17,302 nt of DNA from the NCBI GenBank assembly GCA_030150405.1, contig JASLFU010000036.1, positions 1-17,302 of the forward strand, written 5' to 3'. Below the pieces are notes generated by a model that was not told the origin of the DNA, did no database searches, and saw only the letters and a list, made by a program, of their open reading frames with translations. The translations under genes and the position numbers were made by a program. The DNA comes from Ignatzschineria sp. Lineage in GTDB: Bacteria; Pseudomonadota; Gammaproteobacteria; Cardiobacteriales; Wohlfahrtiimonadaceae. The number at the start of each line of letters is the position of its first letter. The first letter of the stretch is position 1. Below, in pieces: positions 1-6,561 of the stretch.

Positions 1-366
1 GCCAAGCCCCGTTACATCGTTAATAATATCGGCGCCCTCTGCGAGCATAATACCTATCGTATCTGCCCGAAAGGTATCGATTGAGATCGGCACATCGAGA
101 TTTTCCTGTAACTTTTTAAATACAGGGAGCAGGCGTTTTACTTCCTCTTTGCTTGTAATGGGCGCTGCTTTGGGATTTGTAGATTCAGCACCTAAGTCGA
201 GAATATCGGCACCATCTTCAACCATCTTGTAAGCGTGATCGAGCGCTTTTTCAGGATCATAAAAATCGCCGCCATCAGAGAAAGAGTTGGGCGTTAAGTT
301 TAAAATGCCCATAATTCTAGGGCGTGAAAGATCGAGAGTTTTACCATTAAAGTGCAGTGTCGTCAT
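1..366 (-). CDS. folP: Dihydropteroate synthase, N-terminal part (cut by window edge)
   Basis: Condenses p-aminobenzoate with 6-hydroxymethyl-7,8-dihydropterin pyrophosphate in folate synthesis; cytoplasmic. The first 122 codons are present and the rest lies off the left edge. Seen: MGILNLTPNSFSDGG at about residues 20-34 (the family pterin/phosphate-binding signature), DGADILDLGAEST at about 51-63, SIDTF near 97 and a conserved IIND segment near the cut. The N-terminus fits E. coli FolP in length, which supports ATG at 364-366; no clear Shine-Dalgarno precedes it. Odd: the loop after EST reads NPKAAPITS, where chromosomal enzymes usually have RPGA. The Asn and the AAP are shared with plasmid Sul enzymes. 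It follows the heme operon on the same strand but is separated from it by a terminator, so it probably has its own promoter. Confidence 0.95.
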   Translation of the reverse strand, partial: MTTLHFNGKTLDLSRPRIMGILNLTPNSFSDGGDFYDPEKALDHAYKMVEDGADILDLGAESTNPKAAPITSKEEVKRLLPVFKKLQENLDVPISIDTFRADTIGIMLAEGADIINDVTGLG

Positions 367-438
367 ATACTAGATTAGTTCGATACTATTGGGATTAAGA
401 GGTGTGAATTAAGAGATGAAAGGGAAGAGAGAATAATT

Positions 439-470
439 TTTGCGCCCGATAGGTAAATTATGGGCACAAA
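439..470. repeat. Inverted repeat upstream of folP
   Basis: Arms TTTGCGCCC (439-447) and GGGCACAAA (462-470) pair over 9 positions, one of them a mismatch that becomes a G-U wobble in minus-strand RNA, around a 14-base loop. It abuts the hemY terminator and shares part of its T-tract. No T-run follows it in the minus direction, so it is not a second terminator by itself. It could be a folP leader structure or a protein-binding site; function unknown. Confidence 0.5.
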
Positions 471-500
471 AAAATGGATGAGATGATCATCCCATCCATT
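468..500. terminator. Intrinsic terminator of the heme operon, probably bidirectional
   Basis: A 28-base nearly perfect palindrome at 473-500 (arms start AATGGATG and end CATCCATT, one mismatched pair) lies just past the hemY stop. Read on the minus strand it is followed by seven T (468-474), a classic intrinsic terminator. On the plus strand it is followed by a T-rich run at 500-511, but nothing is transcribed toward it from the left in this window. Confidence 0.85.
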
Positions 501-509
501 TTCTCTTTT

Positions 510-1871
510 TTATGCTTTTGGATCTTCTTTTGAAGAAGATTCAACCATTTCCCCCTCTTCTACGGAATGGATCTCTTCCGGAAGCTTATCGAGCTTAGAG
601 GTATCTTCTACAAGTAGCTCCCCAGGTTTGCGGATAAGCTCTTTTGGGCGCTCATCAAGGGTTAAATCACTCGCCTCTTTAAAGGCTAAAAGCGCAGCCT
701 TTTCATCATTCTTTACGAGCTTAATTTCCCCAATGAGTCGAAAGGCTTTTGCAAAGTGCGGATCGAGTTTAATCACCTCTTTTGCGACACGCTCTGCCTC
801 ATCATATTCATGATTGCGGTAGAGAAGGGAAGCAAGTGTAAATTGCGCCGCTGCACTTTCGGGAAGTTCATTGGCAAATTTACGAGCATGACGGAGAAGC
901 TTAGGCATTTCACCTCGATAGAGGTGGCCATAGGCGAGCACTAAGGTCTCATCGTGAGTTTTATTGATGCGCTGACGAAGCAGAGATTCTGCTGCTCTAA
1001 TCTCACCAACATCTAGAAGGCGCTCAGCGTAACGAATGATGAGGGCTGAATCCTCCCGTAGACGTTTGGGCATACGCATCCAAACAATTTTTAGTTGTTG
1101 AACATCTCCAGCGCTTCCGCTTGCGTAATCAAAAAGGGCGGTATAGATATTTTGAATGCGCGCCTTATTTTCTGGTGTTTCGGCGACTTTAGTTACAGCG
1201 CGGCGAAGCTCAGGAAGAAGGCGGAAAAGCGCTTCATTTTTTCCCTGTTTTTGGAGTGCCTCTCCTAGGAGAAGAGTCGCCATATTGTTGCGGCGATTAG
1301 CTAAAAGTTCACGAAGGAGGATCTCCGCCTTACCAAACTCCCCTGCATTAATGAGCATCTCACCCCGTTGTACCTGGGAGAGAAGACGGTCAAATTTTGT
1401 ATCGGTAAGATCGATCTCTCGGAGGTAGTTATCCCGGCGCTCTGGTTGATTTTGTAGCTCAGCCGCTTTTGCCGCCCCCATATAACAGAGGTTAGGGGTA
1501 TTGCTATAGCGTGCCGCAGCAACAAAGAGATCTTCAGCCACTAAGGGCTTATTCTCTAAAAGAGCAAGCTGTGCCCGAGCATAGCGTTTATCTGCGACCT
1601 TTTCCCCATGCTCTTTGCGCATCTTTTTAATGGTTTTAGGTGCACCAAAAAGATGGGTAATTAGGCGAACACCGAGATAGATCACCAAAAAGGTTAAGAG
1701 TGCAAAGAGTAGAAAGCCCACAATTGTGGCATGGAGCGTAATTGGGCCGACTAAGGGGAAGGTTCCAGTAATGAGAACCTGTCCAGAATCATCTTTAACA
1801 ACTAAAAATAGCAGTAGCGCTAAGAGCGGCAGGAGTAGAATCCAGCCAATAATTTTAAAAATACGTCCCAT
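510..1871 (-). CDS. hemY: HemY: membrane-anchored TPR protein of the heme operon
   Basis: Proteobacterial HemY, which is not the Bacillus protoporphyrinogen oxidase of the same name. Its role in heme synthesis or trafficking is not settled. Seen in 453 residues: two hydrophobic segments at about 6-25 and 44-71 separated by a short loop, then a basic stretch (KTIKKMRKEH), then a long helical region with TPR-like repeats. The clearest repeats are near 335-395 (ESAAAQFTLASLLYRNHEYDEAERVAKEVIKLDPHF, split over two helices). The C-terminal tail from about 420 is acidic and probably disordered. It is longer than E. coli HemY (about 400). Its ATG overlaps the hemDX stop by one base (TAATG), which points to translational coupling. 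It is the last gene of the operon, with the terminator directly downstream. Confidence 0.93.
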   Translation of the reverse strand: MGRIFKIIGWILLLPLLALLLFLVVKDDSGQVLITGTFPLVGPITLHATIVGFLLFALLTFLVIYLGVRLITHLFGAPKTIKKMRKEHGEKVADKRYARAQLALLENKPLVAEDLFVAAARYSNTPNLCYMGAAKAAELQNQPERRDNYLREIDLTDTKFDRLLSQVQRGEMLINAGEFGKAEILLRELLANRRNNMATLLLGEALQKQGKNEALFRLLPELRRAVTKVAETPENKARIQNIYTALFDYASGSAGDVQQLKIVWMRMPKRLREDSALIIRYAERLLDVGEIRAAESLLRQRINKTHDETLVLAYGHLYRGEMPKLLRHARKFANELPESAAAQFTLASLLYRNHEYDEAERVAKEVIKLDPHFAKAFRLIGEIKLVKNDEKAALLAFKEASDLTLDERPKELIRKPGELLVEDTSKLDKLPEEIHSVEEGEMVESSSKEDPKA

Positions 1872-4291
1872 TATAACTCCCCTCTATATGCGCGTAATGT
1901 GGCTTCAAAGTCGGTGAGTGTGCGTTGTACGTTGGGCAATTCGAGCTCCATATCAGCATCGAGTAGCCATTGGAGATGCTTAATCGCTTCGCGCACATCG
2001 CTGTGATCTTCATCAAAATAGGTTTCTATCCAGTTTTTAACGGTGGCAATAGAGTGGCTGAAGATCTCAAATTGATCTCGCATAAGCGCCACTTTTGCTG
2101 CGGTAAGTTCGAGCTGGATATTTTGGTTTAGGAAGAAGCGATCCTCTTTGGCCATCAATTCAGGCAGGTCGGTGCGATGATTCTCGATCACCACTAAACC
2201 TTTAAGGGAGCCTTTAAGTTTTTCTTTCCAGTTTTCGCTCCCCTGTTCCTGTTGCCCAAAAAGCTCTTTTTTAAGATTTAAGAGAGCGCTATCCTCTTTT
2301 AACGGAGCTTGCTGTACAACTCGAGAGATCCGCTCTAAGCGCTCAGTAACGGCCATAAGATCCACAGGTTTAAGCTGTGAAAGGGCGTGGATATTTTCGG
2401 CGATGAGACGCTTTGTCTCTCCAAAGTTGATTGATTTAACAAGCTCTAAACGCTGTAAGGCCGAGTCGAGCGCTGATTTTGCCATCTCAAAATCTTTATC
2501 AAAGCGAACTTTATGCATGGCAACTTTAAGGAGGTAATCGATCTCTGTAAGACGGAGAAGCTCCAGATCAGTGGCGTTTTTGATGGTGTTGATGAGGGAT
2601 TTAGCTTCATCTAAGACAACATCTTGCATTAAGCCCTGTTCGGCAATGCGGGTATCAAAATTACGGGCAAGCTCGTAAGCTTCTTCGGCGCGTTTGGCAG
2701 CTACCGTGATCTGTTCGCTCTTTTGGGTGAGCGCTACTTGATTCTCTAGCAACTTATCGATCTGCTGCTGCAATGCTCTTGCAGAATTGTCGAGCGAGGT
2801 GTTGGTATCGTTGTAGCTCTTGGCAAGATAAGCTACTCGGCTCTCAAGCTCAGATGCATCAAATTGAGCACTGTTAGAGCTATTTTGTGTGGCTTTTTCC
2901 ACAGCTTTTTGAAGATCAGAGAGCTCTGCTTTTAAGCTTGCAAGCTCTTTTGAATCAGCACTTTTAGAAGCTTCTAAGGCCGCGAGTGCTTTTTGTGGGG
3001 AGTTCTGCAAGGAATCATAATAGAGATATCCCCCTGCGCCACTGCCGGCAAGCGCGACTAAAAGCGCAAGCCACGCCACACCATTGCCTGATTTTTTGGT
3101 AACTTCGGGAGCAGGCGCTGTTTGAGGGCTCTTTGCTGTAGGAGCTTTAGGTTCTCCGCTCTCTTTTTTAGCATCGGCCTTCGGCGGGGTGTTGGGCTTT
3201 GTTGTCGCCGTTAACTCTTCAGATTGTGTGGCGTTGCTGGTTTTCTTGCTTTTCTCGTTATTTTTATTAGGAGAATCTGCTTTTACCTTTGTCGATTTTG
3301 CAGTGTTTGAAGAGGGCTTCTCTGCTCTCTCATCTGCCACTTTCTTTGAGCGTTTATTGGTTTGAGTTTGCTCATTGTTAGAGGGCACCGCTTCATTCTT
3401 GCGGGGCTCCTTATGTTGATCTTCGTGTTTGCTCATCGAGTGCTCCTCGTTACTGGTCTTTAAAATATCTGTTTTGTGCTCGGCAGGGGAGGAAGGATCA
3501 CGCTGCCCAAGCGTCTGAATAAGGGTATCCCACATATCGGCTTCGAGTGCCGATTTAGCAATAATAGGGTTCTGAAATCCTAGTTTTTTTGCGTGATTGG
3601 CTAATCGTTTACTGCCCACAATAAGGGGATCTATTGCAGAGAGCAGATCAGCCTCTTTTAATGGGGAAAGAAGATTGTTTAAGGCCTCTTGACTTGAGAT
3701 TAATAGTGCCAATCTCTTCTTATGTTTTTTAGCCTCAATCGCAGAATTTAATGGAAAATGTTGAGGGACTTCACGGCGATAGACATTACAATATTGAGTA
3801 CGCGCTCCCTGTTTTTTTAGAGCATTGCCCAATAATCTACGGCCACCCTCGCCACTAATAATCAGGATCGATCGCCCTTTAAGGTCATGCTCTTTGCATT
3901 TTTGAATAAGAGCCTCTGAAGTGTAAGGCTTAGGGGCAGTGATTATCTCTTTACCCTGAATAAAGGGGGCAAGTTTTGCTTCTGTCCCACTGCCGATGGC
4001 GATAAAACCTTGAATTGATGAGAAATCGAGCCCTAGCTTTTCCGCAAACTTTACCGCGTTTGGACTGGTAAAGAGTAGATAATCAAAATCCTTTGCGCGA
4101 TTGAGTTTCTCTAGCGCCTGTTTTTTATGGCGAGTCTCCACAATCTCTAAGGCTGGAACCTCAAAAGCATGGCCGCCGTGGCGTTGGATAGCTTCAATAA
4201 GCGCGTTTGATTGCCCCTTAGGGCGGGTAACAATTATATTTGCGCCATCTAAAAAGAGATCGTTCTTCGGGAGTGCTGATTCTGTTGTCAT
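1871..4291 (-). CDS. hemDX: Fused uroporphyrinogen-III synthase (HemD) and membrane protein HemX
   Basis: An 806-residue fusion. Residues about 12-262 are HemD, which closes and inverts ring D of hydroxymethylbilane to give uroporphyrinogen III. Seen: VTRP at 21-24, LFTSPNAV at 73-80, and ISGEGGRRLLGNALKKQGA at 145-163, which matches E. coli HemD well. Residues about 263-402 are a hydrophilic, probably disordered linker rich in K, S, N, E, T and P. A transmembrane segment lies at about 404-425, followed by a long coiled coil (about 430-560) and the HemX C-terminal domain. This topology equals stand-alone HemX: short cytoplasmic tail, one membrane span, periplasmic body. The fusion is known in some gammaproteobacteria. 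An internal ATG with a strong ribosome binding site at codon 286 could also yield HemX alone. The gene lies 19 bases after hemC; an AGGAG sits 12 bases before the ATG, a little far. The HemD start could differ slightly. Confidence 0.93.
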   Translation of the reverse strand: MTTESALPKNDLFLDGANIIVTRPKGQSNALIEAIQRHGGHAFEVPALEIVETRHKKQALEKLNRAKDFDYLLFTSPNAVKFAEKLGLDFSSIQGFIAIGSGTEAKLAPFIQGKEIITAPKPYTSEALIQKCKEHDLKGRSILIISGEGGRRLLGNALKKQGARTQYCNVYRREVPQHFPLNSAIEAKKHKKRLALLISSQEALNNLLSPLKEADLLSAIDPLIVGSKRLANHAKKLGFQNPIIAKSALEADMWDTLIQTLGQRDPSSPAEHKTDILKTSNEEHSMSKHEDQHKEPRKNEAVPSNNEQTQTNKRSKKVADERAEKPSSNTAKSTKVKADSPNKNNEKSKKTSNATQSEELTATTKPNTPPKADAKKESGEPKAPTAKSPQTAPAPEVTKKSGNGVAWLALLVALAGSGAGGYLYYDSLQNSPQKALAALEASKSADSKELASLKAELSDLQKAVEKATQNSSNSAQFDASELESRVAYLAKSYNDTNTSLDNSARALQQQIDKLLENQVALTQKSEQITVAAKRAEEAYELARNFDTRIAEQGLMQDVVLDEAKSLINTIKNATDLELLRLTEIDYLLKVAMHKVRFDKDFEMAKSALDSALQRLELVKSINFGETKRLIAENIHALSQLKPVDLMAVTERLERISRVVQQAPLKEDSALLNLKKELFGQQEQGSENWKEKLKGSLKGLVVIENHRTDLPELMAKEDRFFLNQNIQLELTAAKVALMRDQFEIFSHSIATVKNWIETYFDEDHSDVREAIKHLQWLLDADMELELPNVQRTLTDFEATLRAYRGEL
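3434..3448 (-). promoter_or_regulatory. Internal ribosome binding site and in-frame ATG at the HemX boundary
   Basis: On the minus strand GAGGAG (3443-3448) lies 6 bases before an ATG (3434-3436), which is codon 286 of the fusion and in frame. Translation from here would give a 521-residue protein starting MSKHEDQHKE with a hydrophilic tail and one membrane span, the layout of free-standing HemX. The 22 residues before it look like translated former intergenic sequence. Spacing and strength are optimal; use of the site is inferred. Confidence 0.55.
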
Positions 4292-4310
4292 TGCTTAATG
4301 CTGCTCCTGA

Positions 4311-5234
4311 TTAGCCATAAATCTTCTTTAAAATTGCATCTGCACCACGGGAGAGGAGATTTTCGGCGAGTTCTACCCCTAAATTTTGGGCCTCTTGCGG
4401 ATCACCCCATACTTCGTGAGAGATAATTTCGCCACTCTCTAGATCCCCGACTAATCCTCTTACCCAAAGCCCTTTTTCTGTAAGCTCGGCATATCCGGCG
4501 ATCGGTGCTTGGCAACCTCCATTTAAACGAGCATTAAAGGCCCGCTCTGCAGCTACACGGGTCGCTGTCTCTTCATGATTGAGAACGGAAATAATCTCTA
4601 ATACCGGCTGATTATCTGTAACGCATTCAATGCCTATCGCTCCTTGCCCCACAGCAGGTAAGCAGAGATCTTGGCTTAAAGTCTCTGTAATACGCTCTTC
4701 AAGGCCTAAGCGTTTTAGACCAGCGGCGGCGAGCATAATGCCATCAAATTCTCCAGCCTCTAGTTTTTTAAGGCGAGTATTCACATTGCCCCGAAGATCA
4801 CGAATCTCAAGATCGGGACGATGAGCTAAAAGTTGCGCTCGGCGACGTAGGGAGCAGGAGCCAATAATCGCCCCCTGTGGTAATTCTGCAAGAGAGCGAT
4901 ATTTATGGGAAACAAAAGCATCCCGTGGATCTTCCCGCTCTAAAATGACGGGAACACTTAAACCTTCGGGCAGTTGAGAGACCACGGGCACATCCTTCAT
5001 AGAATGAACTGCAATATCGGCCCGCCCTTCAAGCATCGCCACCTCAAGCTCTTTAATAAAGAGCCCTTTGCCCCCAATTTTGCTAAGTGGTGAGGAGAGA
5101 AGTTGATCCCCTTTTGTGGTCATGCCTAAAAGCTCAACCTCCATCTCAGGAAAATGTTTTAAAAGCTGTGCTTTTACATGATTTGCTTGCCAAAGAGCGA
5201 GCGGGCTTTCGCGTGTTGCGATGGTTAATTTCAT
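4311..5234 (-). CDS. hemC: Hydroxymethylbilane synthase (porphobilinogen deaminase)
   Basis: Joins four porphobilinogen molecules into hydroxymethylbilane, the substrate of the HemD domain encoded next; cytoplasmic. All family landmarks are seen in 307 residues: RESPLALWQA at 8-17, TTKGD at 39-43, GGKGLFIKELE at 54-64, VHSMKDVP at 76-83 (Asp81 is the catalytic aspartate, equivalent to E. coli Asp84), the Arg cluster RRR at 130-132, GNVNTRL at 149-155, and GGCQAPIAGYA at 239-249, where Cys241 carries the dipyrromethane cofactor (E. coli Cys242). The length is normal. The start is supported by GAGGA five bases before the ATG. It is the first gene of the heme operon and divergent from cmk. Confidence 0.98.
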   Translation of the reverse strand: MKLTIATRESPLALWQANHVKAQLLKHFPEMEVELLGMTTKGDQLLSSPLSKIGGKGLFIKELEVAMLEGRADIAVHSMKDVPVVSQLPEGLSVPVILEREDPRDAFVSHKYRSLAELPQGAIIGSCSLRRRAQLLAHRPDLEIRDLRGNVNTRLKKLEAGEFDGIMLAAAGLKRLGLEERITETLSQDLCLPAVGQGAIGIECVTDNQPVLEIISVLNHEETATRVAAERAFNARLNGGCQAPIAGYAELTEKGLWVRGLVGDLESGEIISHEVWGDPQEAQNLGVELAENLLSRGADAILKKIYG

Positions 5235-5668
5235 CTAGTTCCTCAATCTGTAGTTGGAAAAGGGGCTATCTCAATTGCATAGTGGCAACGTTTTTTTAAT
5301 TCTTCTTTCTGTTTTACATCTAGCTTTAAAGAGAAGAAGTGAAACGTCGCACTATTTAATCTTATTTACTTAATGATTGTTTGCCGGCAACAGCGCCTTT
5401 TTCTTCAGTCAATTACTCTCTATTTATATAATATTTTGCTCAAGAATTATAGGGGATGCCCTTAAAAGCTGATTTTAACCCTGCTTTTTCACCTAAAGTT
5501 TAAAAATGCGGGAACAGTGGAAGGAGATCTGCTCTGCTAAAAAAGATCTGCAGCCCATCTTCTCTATTAAAATTTTACGGCTAAAAAAGGGGGAAAAGAG
5601 CGGGTAAAAAAGCAGGACTTCTATATAATAAGGGCGATTTTATCATGTTACGAAGCAAAGGAGTCTTC
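5235..5668. other. Divergent hemC/cmk intergenic region
   Basis: This 434-base A+T-rich stretch has no convincing gene on either strand. It should hold the hemC promoter on the minus strand and the cmk promoter on the plus strand. For hemC I see only weak candidates: TTGCCG followed 16 bases later by TAAATA, read leftward from about 5389. A perfect 10-base palindrome, TTGCCGGCAA (5381-5390), lies within that candidate and could be an operator. A second TATAAT on the plus strand (5427-5432) has no good -35. The direct repeat AGATCTGC at about 5525 and 5544 looks incidental. Confidence 0.5.
5624..5629 (+). promoter_or_regulatory. Candidate -10 box of the cmk promoter
   Basis: A perfect TATAAT at 5624-5629 would start transcription near 5636, giving a leader of about 33 bases that contains the cmk AGGAG. 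No good -35 hexamer lies 16-18 bases upstream (the sequence there is near CGGGTA), so this is either activator-dependent or a weak call. Confidence 0.45.
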
Positions 5669-6343
5669 ATGAATAGAGTAATTACTGTTGATGGGCCAAG
5701 CGGCGTAGGGAAGGGCACTCTCTCGATGACGTTGGCCAAAAGATTGGGGTGGCATTTTTTAGACTCTGGCGCAATCTACCGAGCTTTAGCACTCTATAGC
5801 GAGCAGCAGGGCATCGACTTAGAAGATGAGGCAAAGGTGGCGGATCTTGCTCTAAAACTTCCTTTAGAGTTTCAAGCGGGAGCAGAAGATATTGTGATTT
5901 TACTCGATGGAGAAGATCAGAGTGCAAAAATTCGTCAAGAAGAGACGGGGGGGAAAGCCTCTGTAGTGGCGAAGTTTCCTCAGGTGCGTCAAAACCTATT
6001 GGCTCGACAACGCGCATTTGCCAGAGCTCCGGGACTTATTGCCGATGGACGTGATATGGGGACAGAGATCTTTCCTAAAGCGCCGCTTAAGATCTTTTTA
6101 ACTGCAAGCGCAAAGGTACGAGCAGAAAGACGATATAAACAGTTGTTAGAAAGAGGCCTTTGCGTTAAAATGGATCAGATTTTATCTGAGGTCGAGGCCC
6201 GCGATGCACGAGACCGCTCTCGTAAAGCGTCGCCTTTAGTTCCTGCAGAGGATGCCGTTGTGATTGATACATCGGAGCTCTCCATTGAGGAGGTGTTTCA
6301 AACGGTGTGGAAATGGGTAGAATCCCGGGAGCTAATCTCTTAA
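5669..6343 (+). CDS. cmk: Cytidylate kinase
   Basis: Phosphorylates CMP and dCMP with ATP. The 224 residues compare with 227 in E. coli. Seen: P-loop GPSGVGKGT at about 9-17, LDSGAIYR at about 30-37 (CMP-binding region), ADGRDMGT near 125 and RDARDRSR near 178-185, with the Arg/Asp residues that bind substrate and close the lid, then SPLVPAEDAVVIDTS. An upstream in-frame ATG at 5645 would add eight residues, but the ATG at 5669 has AGGAG at the right spacing and gives the usual N-terminus (MNRVITVDGPSG). It is followed by rpsA, as in most gammaproteobacteria; the usual upstream partner aroA is absent here. Confidence 0.97.
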   Translation: MNRVITVDGPSGVGKGTLSMTLAKRLGWHFLDSGAIYRALALYSEQQGIDLEDEAKVADLALKLPLEFQAGAEDIVILLDGEDQSAKIRQEETGGKASVVAKFPQVRQNLLARQRAFARAPGLIADGRDMGTEIFPKAPLKIFLTASAKVRAERRYKQLLERGLCVKMDQILSEVEARDARDRSRKASPLVPAEDAVVIDTSELSIEEVFQTVWKWVESRELIS

Positions 6344-6561
6344 AACGTCTTTGTGGGCGAAGCAAGAGGCCTTAGAGAGCAGCCAAAGCGTTGCTAAAAT
6401 CATTTTGGAGCGCAGACGTATTCCATATTAACTATAGAGTGTATAGGTAAGAGGGGCGTCTGTATTTTTATAAACATTTAACAAGACGTAGATGGCGAAG
6501 AGCGGGCTACAAAGCCGAAAGAGCCTTCGCAATAAAATCTATGCATCTGAGTTTTTAATTT
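6344..6561 (+). promoter_or_regulatory. Leader of rpsA with hairpin and no Shine-Dalgarno sequence
   Basis: These 218 bases precede rpsA. A stem of GCGAAG (6495-6500) with CTTCGC (6525-6530) encloses a smaller stem GGCT/AGCC (6505-6508/6513-6516) with loop ACAA. An A/T-rich, unpaired-looking stretch then runs to the ATG without a Shine-Dalgarno motif. In E. coli the rpsA start region also lacks a strong Shine-Dalgarno, folds into hairpins split by A/U-rich segments, and is autoregulated by S1; this leader has the same design. A possible promoter is TTGGAG (6405-6410) with TTAACT or TATAGA near 6428-6438, which is weak. Confidence 0.55.

Noticed and set aside
1871..4291. hemDX as a sequencing error joining two genes
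   Set aside because: The frame is open through a long hydrophilic linker with normal codon use, and HemD-HemX fusions are known in gammaproteobacteria; a single missed stop cannot be excluded but nothing points to it.
5645..5668. Upstream ATG adding eight residues to cmk
   Set aside because: No Shine-Dalgarno at proper spacing, while the ATG at 5669 has AGGAG and the family N-terminus.
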